Source of the DNA: Dichetophora obliterata
Taxonomy: Eukaryota > Arthropoda > Insecta > Diptera > Sciomyzidae
Direction: 5' to 3'
Length of the DNA stretch: 64,000 nt
Assembly (NCBI GenBank): GCA_963920525.1
Contig: OY986439.1
Location: forward strand, 42,654,485-42,718,484
Shown here: positions 11,542 through 22,190 of the stretch, one piece after another
Numbering within the stretch: the stretch's first letter is position 1
How the letters are laid out: each line of letters opens with the position of its first letter
Position numbers and translations under genes: made by a program
Notes under the pieces: generated by a model
Told to the model about the DNA's origin: nothing
Databases searched by the model: none
The model's input: the letters and a program-made list of their open reading frames with translations, nothing else

Positions 11542-11939
11542 TAGAAATATAGTGTTTGGTTATAAGTTTTTTATAGTGTGTCTCTTGTGATAAACAATTA
11601 ATTTTAACTTTTTTATTTTAATAATAATAAATAATGCTTTATTCGTATAATGATAGAAGAGGCTTTTAAGTTTTTTATGTGTATTTACTATTTTTTTTTT
11701 CAATAATCTTATGAGATATATCTCGGACTGATGAAACAAGTAGCTTATGAAAATATGTAAAAAATAAAAAAAAAAACCAAAGACTAATATTAATGTTTTT
11801 TGATTTCTAGTAAAATATACATAGTTTTTCCATTTTCAACAGCTTTTAATGTATTTTATGTACCAACAGCTCCTCTAAAATGAGTTTTGGAGCGTGTTGG
11901 TTATCCAGAGTTAAGCATGAAAAAGTTGTCAGTGTAACA
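11541..11939. other. AT-rich DNA, nothing recognised
   Basis: Only A/T runs and scattered stops were seen. Confidence 0.45.
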
Positions 11940-12080
11940 TTCTTTATAGTATCGACTTGTTGCTTTGCCGAGCCGAGCTGAAACACGAAAACCGCATGTT
12001 AGTAATAGAGAACGCAAGCCATGCATCTCTTTTGCCCCAATGCATTTTTGAGTTTCAGCTCGGCTCGGTTCGATCGTAAT
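11940..12080. mobile_element. Hairpin MITE related to the GGCCGCGTTCATAG family
   Basis: Arms TTGCCGAGCCGAGCTGAAAC (about 11966) and GTTTCAGCTCGGCTCGG (about 12051) form a strong stem. The loop shares CATGCATCTCTTTTGCCCCA with the intact member at 48477-48618. The outermost GGCCGCG repeat is not preserved here. Confidence 0.6.
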
Positions 12081-12194
12081 TATATTATAATACTTAAAGT
12101 GGTTATACTCATAACATGTCCGGTAAGCCGAACAAGATTCAGATTACACAAAGTTTTTTAAAAATTTATAAGTGATAACGAAAAATATAAATAA

Positions 12195-13083
12195 ACTAGT
12201 AAGGATATATTTTCGACTGGGCCGAAGTTAAAATACCCCCACGGACGACGATTTTTCCAAATTTCATACCTAAAGTTTATATTAATTGTTTAAGGTTTTG
12301 TGCAAAGTTTGAAGTCATTAGATTAATTTTTTTGGAATTTCAAGAGATTTTACGATTTTGGTGAACTTTGCATGGGAGGTAGGCGTGGTTTTCATCCCAT
12401 TTTTACAAATTTCACACTCAAAGTTTAGAAGAAATATTGAAGACGCTGTGCAAAATTTGAAGTCATTATATTCATTTTTGTGGATTTTCCGTTTTGGTTG
12501 TCACTGTGTATGGGAGGTAGGCGTGGTTTTCATCCGATTTTTACGAAGTTCTTACTCAAAGTTTATATTAAATATTAAAGACACTGTTTAAAATTTGAAA
12601 TCATCAAATTAATTTTTGTAGAATTTAAAAAGATTTTACCGTTTAGGGTAAATCACTTTGTATGGGAGGTAGGCGTGGTTTTCATACCAGTTTTACAAAT
12701 TTCATAAACAAAGTTTATAATAAATATTAAAGACGCTGTGCAAAATTTTAAGTCATTATATTAATTTTTGTGGATTTTAAAGAGATTTTACCGTTTTGGT
12801 TGAGTAGGCGTGGTTTCCGATTTAACTCATTTTCGAACCTCCATTTTCGACCTCCATTTTTGAATAAAAAGGATATGTATTGAATTTTGTTACGATAGCT
12901 AAAAAATGACGGCTGTTATCGTGACCACAGACGGACAGACGGACATGGCTAAATCTACTCAGAAAGTAATGCTGATCAAGAATATATATACTTTTCACTA
13001 CCGGCCACGCCTCCTTATCGGCGTTACAAACGGTGTGACAAAGTTAATATACCCCTATTACGTTTTTTAAACGTGGGGCATAA
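12195..13083 (+). mobile_element. HINE/DINE-like element, near full length
   Basis: The 5' end contains ACTAGTAAGGATATATTTTCG, then GACTGGGCCGAAGTTAAAAT and ACCCCCAC. The core has tandem units with GGGAGGTAGGCGTGGTTTT at about 12373, 12512 and 12666 (spacing about 140-155 bp). The tail has GACGGACAGACGGACATGG and GCTGATCAAGAATATATATA, and it ends in a hairpin (CCCC-ACGTTT/AAACGT-GGGG) followed by CATAA. Conserved ends, a tandem core near 150 bp and a 3' hairpin match descriptions of Helentron-associated elements; that classification is inferred. It has no coding capacity. Confidence 0.6.
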
Positions 13084-13384
13084 AAAAATATTAAAGATAT
13101 TGCAACAAAGAGAAATAATTTATAGACAAAGATAAATAGTTTAGCTTTGAATTGAACAGGATTATTAAGAGATTTAATATTAATAGGTAGAGAGTTTTAC
13201 AGACGAATAGAATTTATGTAGAATTGTCGCTCTGAAATTAGATGAAAATGCCTTAGTTGTATTATTTGAGTACTATTAGATCTACTGTTCTCTACTATAG
13301 TTAGAGTACAGTAGATCTATTAGATCTGGAAAAGCGTAGTCGGTCATGCAAGTATTTAGCTTATTTGTAAACGATTATTTTCTG

Positions 13385-13755
13385 TTAAAACACAAGTGTT
13401 TTGTATTTTAATAAATTTTCGGAAATGTGATCTGATTGCCTAAGTCCGAAAATATAACTTGAGATGTTATTATAAATAACGTTAAGTTTATGTCTGCTTA
13501 ACGAGTCACAATTAGCGAATAATTCACAACCATAAAGTAGAGTAATAATTAAATAGGTTTTTGCTAAAATAACCCTTATTTTGTGGGGAGTGAAATATTG
13601 TGTAACCCAAAGCGTACGGAGCATGCCGTAAATTTTACCAACAGTGCAGTTAATATGATTATTCCAAGACAGGTGTCTACTGAAAATAATACCAAAGTTT
13701 TTCGCGGTTTCCACAAAACCAATGCTCGATCCATTTAGAGTCAGTGAAGGTATAA
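13385..13755 (-). pseudogene. Jockey-like LINE RT C-terminal fragment
   Basis: Minus-strand reading gives VIPSLTLNGSSIGFVETAKN, then FGIIFSRHLSWNNHINCTVG, KIYGMLRTLWVTQYFTPHKI and TYLIITLLYGCELFANC. This pattern (LNG..I..V..AKNLG..F....W..HI....K.Y..L) is the post-YxDD part of Jockey/I-type LINE reverse transcriptases. The frame is open for about 120 codons, so decay is modest. The 5' side is cut at 13756 by a hairpin MITE. The rest of the domain is not found beyond it, so the copy was already truncated or rearranged. The 3' region runs to about 13090. Confidence 0.8.
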
Positions 13756-13900
13756 CAGAGTAAGCGCCGAAGCGGACAGGCAGGCAGACAGGCGCAGGAA
13801 AACTATGCGATCACGCGAGAAAAAGTTATTTCTATCTCGCTTCTTCGCAGGTTACTGCCTTTTCCTGTCTGCCTGTCTGTCTGAATCGGCGTTCACTCTG
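13756..13900. mobile_element. Hairpin MITE, 145 bp
   Basis: Left CAGAGTAAGCGCCGAAGCGG pairs with the complement of CAGAGTGAACGCCGATTCAG on the right. The stem continues through GACAGGCAGGCAGACAGG-like sequence. A diverged half-copy (GTGAACGCCGATTCAGACGC, then AGCAGACAGGCGCAGGCAAA) lies at about 47801-47850. Confidence 0.7.
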
Positions 13901-13950
13901 TCCGCAACCTAAGACGGCACTATAAACGATCCCTTAGAGAAAATTGTCAG

Positions 13951-14310
13951 TATTTTTTTGGTCTTTTGGATCAGCTCGATGCAAAGGTTCGTAAAAAAAG
14001 ACTCGGTTTGCAGAAGAAAAAGCTCATTCTTCATCAGGACAACGCACCTGCTCACAAAAATCAAAAAACCATCTCTTAAATCAGTGAATTAAAGTACAAA
14101 TTGTTGGAACATCCACCCTATTCGCCAGATCTAGCTTTCTCTGATTTCTGGCTGTTCCCACATCTCAAAAAATTAATGTGAAGAAAACGATTTTCATCAA
14201 ACGAAGAGGTGATAGCAGCGACAGAAGGGTGTTTTGGAGACATTCCGAAAGGCCACTACAGCGATGGGACCCATAAATTAGAGGACTTTTGGAACAAGTG
14301 TATCGCCTTA
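13951..14310 (+). pseudogene. mariner transposase C-terminal fragment
   Basis: Translation gives KKKLILHQDNAPAHKNQKTIS, a stop, then ISELKYKLLEHPPYSPDLAF, SDFWLFPHLKKLM, a second stop, and RKRFSSNEEVIAA. The QDNAPAH and YSPDLAFSDFW motifs are the second and third catalytic blocks of mariner, and 34 residues separate the two aspartates (DD34D spacing). Two in-frame stops make it a pseudogene. The N-terminal half and the first aspartate are absent. The C-terminal end (WNKCIAL) is interrupted by the MITE at 14306. Confidence 0.88.
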
Positions 14311-14492
14311 TTTTTTAAAACGCACGCAATCCGCTCACTTGGGGCTTTTGTCTGGCAATTCCATTTCCATATGAATTAGAGCAAACTCTCTCTCTCTCTT
14401 TCTCTCACTCACTCACTGAAATTTTCCTTAAAAATATATTGCCAGATAAAAATATCTAACGCAAGTGGGTGCGTTCGTTTTATAAAATAAGG
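14306..14492. mobile_element. MITE, 187 bp, inserted in the mariner relic
   Basis: Left CCTTATTTTTTAAAACGCAC pairs with the complement of CCTTATTTTATAAAACGAAC on the right; the arms extend about 50 bp with mismatches to TGTCTGGCAA / TTGCCAGATA. A CTCTCTC(T)CACTCACTCACTC run lies in the loop. It cuts off the last residues of the mariner fragment. Confidence 0.65.
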
Positions 14493-17114
14493 TCATTCAT
14501 GGCATCTTAAAGGTCGTTCAATTTTTACAAATTTTGTCGTAAAATTTATTGTAATCAACCTTAAAACAAAAAACTGAAATTTTGAAAGCGATTTGCCAAA
14601 ACATGATTTCTCATGCAACATAGCTACTACTTTACTTTACTCTAGTGCTAATGTGTCGTCAATTTAAAATTACGTGGATTTTCTTCAGTGTAAAAATATT
14701 GCTAACGTATTTGCGCTATGTAAACTCTTCCTTCTCACCACATTTTGTCGAGTGGACAACGGCTGGGTAAAATTTTTTGTGTGGAGAATCACCTAAAACA
14801 GAAAATAACATAAAAATATCGCATCATCATCATCATTAACATCAACAACAACGACAACTCAACAAAAACACTAACGACAAACTTAGTTTTAGGCCAAAAT
14901 AATGTTCTTTTATGTATTTTTAGACTAAACTAAAGCAACGAGTAAGAAAAAATATTAAAAAAAAGAGAAAAAAACTAAAATTTAATATCAATATCAACAA
15001 CAATAAAAACATAAAAGATCGCAGATAGAAAGGGAATGTTATGAAATGAAATGAAATGAAATGAAAAACAAAGAGAAACGTATTGAGAATTGAACGTGTG
15101 ATGGGCGAACAACAACTGGGTGGGAAGGTCGGTGTTGACGTTCGTGTCGTTAAGAAGAAAAGCACACTGGCTGACTGATTGTCGAGGTCGGTGTTGGTTA
15201 GTTACTAGGTACATTTCACATTGGCGCAACGCAAATCATATTGTAGCTGAAGTTTGTTAATAGTATAGTAGCTTTGTGCCTTTGTTTTCTCTCTCTGCAC
15301 TTTGATTGTTTTTCGTGTTGTTATGCTTAGAACTAATTCAATGAAACAAACGCAAAATGATGATATATATATATATATAACTATACTGCTTTGTGAAATG
15401 ACGCAATATTACTTACTTTATAGTTAAATATATTCTTTGCGCGCAAGGCAGAGTCTTCCTATGTGTCCGTCTGTCTCTCGTGCGTCTATCTATTCTCGAG
15501 AATGTCCGTCGTTTGGCGGTAAGGTTAGTTTATCTGCCTGTTGTTCTTCCACAAATAATGCCTGACTCGACATTTGTTTATCTCTTCCCCTTGCTGCCCT
15601 CTCCGCCTCTTACTTTAGAAGTCATCGAAATGAGTAAAATTGTGGCGAAATTCTGACTTGAGTGCTTAACGGGTTGTCACTGTATCATGCTTATCTTCTT
15701 CTTGTGTCTTATAATTGGCACGTTTTGTTAATCTCCCAACAAATTTCGTTATTTGCCTCCACTCTGACTCATGTTGGCGCCAGTAAAAATATCCAAATGC
15801 ACCGTAAATTTGTTCCATTCTTGACCTAGTTACTTTTAGAACTGAAAACGGATGTTGTTTTTTTTTTTTAAATTGGCCACTAACAAGTTCTGAATAAAGA
15901 GACAAATTACATCTTATCGACTATGTAGATGTGAGTATATTATTTTTAAAGGTCGTTATGCTATTGTTGTTTGCGATACTTACCATTTTCAAAGTTCCGA
16001 CTTTAGCAAAATTTTTTCTGTACAATTTCAGTCAGAGAATTAAAAAAACGCCGGAAATAGAAAAACGTTCCAATTTTTGATAGTGTTCTTAACGCACTTT
16101 CAATGGGTTAACATTTATTTTATTTAAATCTTTACCCATTGATTGTAAACCCATTTTACCCATTAGAAAAATGTAGAAAGTTTTTGAATCCGAGTCAACG
16201 CAAGCATTTTCTAGACGTTAAACTTATTTTTTTATCGATGCAAACCTAAGAACTTATGCGCCACGTGTTACTTAGGTGTGAGTTGGATTTATATATAATT
16301 TTTGATATTCGTTGCGTTCTTTATTAATAATCAGCCAGTGTTATGGTCTTGCCTTAACCAATTCAAGTTTATTAAAATCTTCTTCACAAATTAACACAAT
16401 ATTAATAGTGGGTTATTTTAAGAATAGATGGTCAGAATCCTAGGACCGAGATGGATTTCAGAGAATTCCGGAGAACTCCATATGAGTTCTATGGAAGGTT
16501 GTTTTGTTTTTGTGTCATAACTTTTCGAGAATTTGTTTTCGTATCGCGAGCAAAGCCGCGGAGGGTTGCTAGTTATACATAAAATTTTCAAAATATCTAA
16601 AATCGGCTCGTTGAAATTTTGGCTTGCAGGTTGCCACTCCATGAAAAATCGCTGATAATGTAGAAAAATGAAAGATAAAACATTTAATTTAGAAAATTTA
16701 TGAAAAAATAATTATATTTCTTGCCCACTCGTAGCTATAAATCATAAAAAATGAGAAGAAATTGACATGAAAAATCAAATTTGCATTATTGTATGGAATC
16801 ACTCAAAATCATCATCATCAAAATCGAAACGAAACTGCTAGTTCAAGAAATGCCAGATGTTAAAAATTGCGTGCAAGTGTATTAATTGAGTCACACATTC
16901 TTGAAAAAATGGCATACACGCAAGAATGATAGAATAAGAGATTACGCTTTGCGCAGGTCCGTTACTTCTGCTAATGGAATCTGACAACCAGCTGTTCAGT
17001 TGACTACGTCACAATATTTTATTTCTTTGAGAAACGTGCTGCGATCGGTTGTGTTTTACTTAATTGTGTATATATCGAAGTATATTTTAGAGTTTTTAAC
17101 TTAAAATTTAAAAA
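14493..17114. other. Mostly single-copy non-coding DNA
   Basis: No transposon ends or conserved protein were recognised. Short features are an (ATGAA)n run at about 15039-15067, an (AT)n run at about 15362-15380, and CAACAAC/CATCATC runs near 14823-14880. Frames at 14920-15229, 15666-15905 and 16418-16642 look like chance frames. Confidence 0.45.
15039..15067. repeat. (ATGAA)n pentanucleotide microsatellite
   Basis: About five tandem ATGAA units precede an A-rich tract. Confidence 0.8.
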
Positions 17115-17261
17115 ATGAAGTGTGCAGCTGCTAATTGTGGTTACAGTAGCAATAAAATATTTTTCAGAAACCTGATGTTTGCAATAAATACAAAAATTAA
17201 ACCAAGAAATTGTAGAAAACGCACACAAACGAAAACAAAAATACAAAAATACATATATTAA
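17115..17261 (+). CDS. Short frame with a THAP-like N-terminus, doubtful
   Basis: ATG at 17115 opens MKCAAANCGYSSNKIFFRNL and runs 48 codons to TAA. The start M-K-C-x4-C-G-Y resembles the opening of THAP zinc-finger proteins, where a C-x2-4-C pair is followed 35-50 residues later by C-x2-H. No such C-x2-H is visible, and after residue 20 the frame becomes Lys/Thr-rich and looks non-coding. It may be the first part of a broken THAP gene or THAP-bearing transposase, or chance. The upstream 17000-17100 stretch has no other gene signal. Confidence 0.2.
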   Translation: MKCAAANCGYSSNKIFFRNLMFAINTKIKPRNCRKRTQTKTKIQKYIY

Positions 17262-17837
17262 CTTAACAAAATTTGTTTCATTATTTAAAAACTTGGTACT
17301 ATCATTTATTTGTCCTTTCAATTCACAGGTAAATTAATGGAAATAAAATATCTGGGAACGTTTAAACTACATCAATTAAACTCTTAATAAACATTTTTGT
17401 AAAATCCAAGTTAAAAAATAATGCTCACTGAAGTTGGTTTCTCAGACAAATTTTTTTTTTGACTAAGCTGCTTACTGGCTGTAATAAAATAATAGTAAAA
17501 ATAATGTTTGCAGAGGAGTACTTAATAAATTAACTTTTTTTCGTTCCAATAAATTGATTCCTTATTCTTTTATTTTAATTATACAAACTAAAATGTATGC
17601 AATTTTCATTTTTGTGTAGAAATCGTATGCAAAGTGATCGCTCTCCAAAACAGCATTGATATTATTACGTACATGCGTAGAACGACAATTTTGTTGTACT
17701 CATTTTCTTGTCTTCGGCGCAATCTTTGTATTCTATCATTCTTGGCATACACGTGTAAACAAACGAAAAAGAGAGAGGTGGCTACCTGCAATCCTCTTCC
17801 CTAACAGTTCAGAAAAATTATTTAAACCTCATAAATG
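17262..17837. other. AT-rich DNA, nothing firm
   Basis: A GGCATACACG-containing string near 16911 and 17744 recurs in inverted form (AAGAATGATAGAATA), possibly a decayed repeat pair. Frames at 17606-17838 on both strands are not convincing. Confidence 0.35.
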
Positions 17838-18240
17838 AACTCAAAATAAAAAATATGTGATATTGATAAAAACTACGTTGATTTGACAATATTTTGGTCA
17901 CTATACGTCTAACTAACATGTTTGTCGATTTGATAAAAGGATGAAATCCTTTTGTTGATTGAAAATATTTTGTTTTTGAAAACCGTTTTGTTAAATTGAT
18001 AAACCAGTTTTAATCTGGTTTATTATAAAGATACAATTTTTTGTCAAATTGATAAAGCACTTGTCAATGAGAACAATTCAGAGCACACTACAAGAATAAT
18101 CGATTTTGTTGATTTGATAAAAATTTGTCAAATTGATGAAATTTTTGTCAAAGTTATAAAATTTTTGTCAAATTGATAAAAGTTTTTATTATTGAAAAAT
18201 TTTGTCAAATTGAGATAATTATTTTTACATTATAAAGAAT
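17838..18240. repeat. Left arm of a TTGATAAAA-repeat foldback element
   Basis: The segment opens ACTCAAAATAAA and GTGATATTGATAAAAA, then holds many short units of the type TTTTGTCAAATTGATAAAA. The same opening occurs, inverted, at the right end of 25110-25582. The two could be the arms of one element split by later insertions. Confidence 0.55.
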
Positions 18241-19844
18241 TTTTTTTCATATAGCAAAATAAATAATTCGACTTTATTAAGAGAAACTCTCATGTTTCCA
18301 AATTTAGAGTTGAAAGTGTTTTTTGTTGAAGTGTTTGTAAAAATAAATTGTCTTCATTGAAACGTCTTTCTTCTCCGATTTTCGATTAATTAGAGTTTTT
18401 TAATCAAATCAATTTATTTGGTTGCTAAATCTAAAAAAAAAATTATAAAATGAACAATTATTCACTCCTGTATAACAGCAATTTAGTGATTTTGCTAACA
18501 AATACTTTTAAATGAAAACAAGTTAAGATTATTATTTAGTCGAACTTAAAAATTTATTACAATGAAGGTCATAAATTAAATTATTAAGATTTTAAAAATA
18601 AAATTAAAAATTAAATTCAATACAACATAAATAATCAGTTGTTCAAGAATTAAATTAACTCTGTTGTTCAAGTTGAGAACACAAAAGGCTTACATTTGGA
18701 TAAATTTTTTCATATATGATGTTTAATGCATAAATGAATTTTTGAATGAATATCCATGATAATTAAGATGCAAGTGGATGTATGTTAAAGGGCTGCACAA
18801 ATGTATTTGCTAGGCACATCACTTGTAGCAGAATTAAGCAAAAAAATAGCGTAAAACCGTTGCTTGTTGCTCAGAGAAAAAGTAATGTTTTAACTCTCTC
18901 TCTCTCTCTAGGATAAAATGCATACGCAACTTGCTCTCATCAATTACAGTAATTATCGGTAGCTATCACGGCAAATGAAAAAACTGTATAGTTCTACCTT
19001 CTACTGCAAATACTTGTGTATGCTGAAAGCAGAAGTCATTATCAGTTGCTAATGAAAGCATTAGTAAAGTAAAAATAAAGTAAAAGCACAGATAATATAA
19101 TAGAAAGATGTGCCACCGCCATACAAGCAAGTGGCACAGTAAAATTTGAATGTGGATTTATCATAAATCCACACAAAAGCTTTATGAGAGTCAGCGAGCG
19201 AACGATTTAAAGCTTTTGAGAGCGAGAGAATAAGTAAGCGAGAATGTGAGCAAATGTGAGCATAATAATGAAAAGCAATAGAAATGATATGTAAAGATTT
19301 GATGAACGAAGCATCTGAATAAACGATGTAGCTGCCAACAAAATGTAGTAGAATTTTATTAGGTTTTACTTAAAAAATGTAGGCAATTTTTTTACTAAAC
19401 TACCCTACGAGCATTATGTAATTTAAAGTTATTTTTTTTGCATTATCTCTTATCTTTTTGTTATATAATTTCAAGAATATAATATCATAAAAATGACTTA
19501 ATCTGGGTATATTTTCTGGGTGTTGACTTGGTTTTTTTCTGCCGTTTTGCCACATGATATTTTTAGTGTTATATTATTGTAATTGCGATTCCATCAGTTG
19601 AAGCTTAGCCGCGAATAATGTTGTAAGCAATATTTTTTAAGTTGTTTTTTTTTGCAGAAAATTTTTTATTTAACTAATTGTATTTACATATTTTTAATAT
19701 ATTATTGCAAATACATGCTTTACTATATGAAAAGTACTCAGAAATGCAATTTTCGATTGTTCTTATTTAAACAACAAAAACATTTTTTTAATAATTTTTT
19801 TAGTAAAAATTAAATATTTTGGACAGGTTTTGAAAAAAATAAAG
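18241..19844. other. AT-rich DNA with a CT run and a possible inverted-repeat arm
   Basis: A (CT)n tract lies at about 18895-18909. AGAAAGATGTGCCAC at about 19103 and AAGCTTTTGAGAGCGAGAG at about 19211 have inverted partners near 23575 and 23520, suggesting a large decayed inverted repeat. No protein was recognised. Confidence 0.35.
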
Positions 19845-20315
19845 GATATATCCACTGACCTAACGCTACAGTTGAAACTATTTTTGTAAAGTGCTTTTAT
19901 TAAAACTTTGATTAAAAATTTTTAATTAAATATATTTAAAAATAGCGAATATATTTGCATCGAAAGTCAACGTTTTGGTTTTCATGCCGTTTTTCTCATT
20001 CTTGGGGAACGATGTTTTATGTTGTACCAAAAATTTATGAAATTCTAAAGATATGTGAATGTTTTTGGTATTAAAATTACTGGAATTTTTTAAATTTAAT
20101 TTGCAAAAAAATTTTTTCAAGAAAGATTTTCAATATCAAAATTTACGTAAGTTAAAATGGATGGAATGAGCGTGATCAAAACTATGTATGTAACAATCTA
20201 ATCTAGGATGCACACAGTATGTGTACTTAAATTGAGCGAAGTCCATTAAGCCATTTAGATTTGTATAAATGTCAATTAAATTAACAAACCAGAAAATAAG
20301 TTTTATTAATATAGA
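19845..20315 (+). repeat. Dispersed 470-bp repeat, copy 1
   Basis: It aligns along its length with 24625-25108: CACTGACCTAACGCTACAGTT at the start, ATATTTGCATCGAAAG, TTTTCATG(C/T)CGTTTTT, CTCATTCTT, AACGATGTTTTATG, then GAGCGAAGTCC and TTTAGATTTGTATAAA near the end. Both copies are in the same orientation. The frame at 19926-20120 lies inside it and is not a gene. Element class is unresolved; the GGGGGCGTGGCA box in copy 2 recalls the HINE-like repeats. Confidence 0.7.
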
Positions 20316-20344
20316 CTTTGTGTTAAATTGTATGAGTATTATAG

Positions 20345-21575
20345 AACGAATGCAATTCGAAAAGAATTGAAGAATTTTTAAAGATTTTTCGATTTTTTTA
20401 AGTTTTGAAAAATATGTCCCCAGTTATGATCCTATAACTTCAATAGTATTTTTTCATATTAAAAAATTTATACATGTTTGCAAATAAGACGTTTATATCT
20501 TTCATTTAAGCTATCATTTGTATTGATCTAATGATTTTTGTATAAATTTTCTAAATACTACATTTGTGAAAGAGTTTAAAAAATATGGTTAATACTCAGA
20601 ATTACCTCCTATACAGGCCAAATATACGATATCTGATAGCTTTATAATTATATTTGGCAAAGCCTCAGAATTCGGTATTCGACCACAATTTAAACGTTTC
20701 ACTGATAACATTTTATGGGCGTTAGGCAAGAGGGCGTGACCCCTCCCAAACAACTGAAATTTTTGATATTGAATAGCTTTGGAGTTATAGGTGGCCGCAC
20801 AGCCTCGGAATTCGGTACTCGACCACAATTTACTCGTGCCGTTTCACTGATAGCATTTTATGGGCGTTTGGCAACGGGGGCGTGGTAGCAACACAGTGTC
20901 TCAGCTAGTTATTTATAGAAGCGCGAAGATTTCGTTGTTTTGTTTTGATTGCGTTATTTCTGTTATTTTACTCATTTCAAAGAGTTTAAAGTATTGCAAA
21001 TCCTATTATAACGTAAAGTTGCGGTTTAGGGATTTTTAAATTTAGCTAAAAACGCTAAGAACATTGTTTGCAAACAAAATCCTAAGTTACATATATGATA
21101 ATTGGGTTTTTAAAGTCTGAAGAATTTGTTTAGTACGAACTCACCACGCCCACTTTGATGGAGGTAATTTTGAGTATTTTTACTAAAACCGAAATACGTA
21201 AATATCCAACCTGCTACAATAATACTTTTTACCTTAATATTTTCGTTGAAATATTTTTTTAAGAACAAAGTAAAAATAAATCCAAAATATATATCGAAGT
21301 CATATTTTTGCGCACTTTAATATGGGGGAAATGTTAAATAAACGCTATATTTTAAACTCTTTCGAAAATGTAGTATTCAAAAAATGTCGACAAAAATCGT
21401 ACAAATAATCGTATAAATAATAGCTTAAATAAAAGGTATAAATGTCTCAGCTGTAAATATTTATAAATCTTGTAAAATAAATTAATACTTTTTGATTTAT
21501 AGGATCATAAGTGGGGAAATATTTTTCAAAACTCAAAAAAGTCGAAAATTCTTCTAAAAAAAATTCGAACCAACC
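20345..21575. repeat. 1.2-kb element with about 210-bp inverted arms and a tandem core
   Basis: The left arm (about 20390-20582) reads AAGTTTTGAAAAATATGTCC, then TATGATCCTATAA, and ends CTACATTTGTGAAAGAGTTTAA. The right arm (about 21350-21560) is its inverted, diverged copy. Inside, two units of about 141 bp start at about 20661 and 20802 and share AATTCGGTA(T/C)TCGACCACAA, CATTTTATGGGCGTT and GGGCGTG. The arms look like long terminal repeats of a foldback-type element. No protein is encoded. Confidence 0.6.
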
Positions 21576-21654
21576 TGGAAAAGTCTTAATGATTTCTATT
21601 ATCTAGAAAAAATACTTTATCGAACTAGCAATGTCGTTTTCAGCGCGCAAACTT

Positions 21655-22190
21655 TTTATCAAATTGTTTACCACTGTTATTAATTTGTTATTCACTTTTA
21701 AATAAAAAATACAATGAATAAAACATTTTGTTATTCACTACTATTTTATGAATAAAATGTTCGCTATTAATTTTTTATTCATTATTATTTTTTTATTCAT
21801 TATTAATTTTTTATTCATTATAAATTTCGTATTAATTTCTAAGTTTTCATTCACTTTTGAATAATAACTAAAATGAAAAAAAAATCTTGTTATTCACTTT
21901 TGAATAATGAACCAAATTAATAATAAATAAAAAAATTAATAATGACTATAAAATTAATAATGAATAACACATGAATAGGCAATGAATCAAGAAATAATAA
22001 TGCATAAAAAATTAGTAATTGAAAAATTTGAAATTATTTTTGAATTGCATTCATTGTAAATGACATTCATATAAATAAAAAAATAATTAATTATTCTGAA
22101 TAACGAAAAAAATAATTGAAATTAATTACTAATCAATTTTTTAAATATCAATGTGAATTAAAAATTTTATTTATAAACAATTTTGAATTC
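21655..22190. repeat. Foldback-like array of TTATTCATTATTAATTTT units
   Basis: Units TTATTCATTATTAATTTTTT dominate the left half and their complement (AAAAATTAATAATGAATAA) the right half, so the segment can fold on itself. CACTGTTATTAATTTGTTAT at about 21673 may be a degraded hAT-type end. Architecture parallels 5907-6841 and 42291-42926, though the unit sequence differs. Confidence 0.5.

Noticed and set aside
12358..12591. Frame with repeated GVVFIPFLQISHSKF-like peptide
   Set aside because: It is the translation of the HINE-like tandem core units, also seen at 30862-31203.
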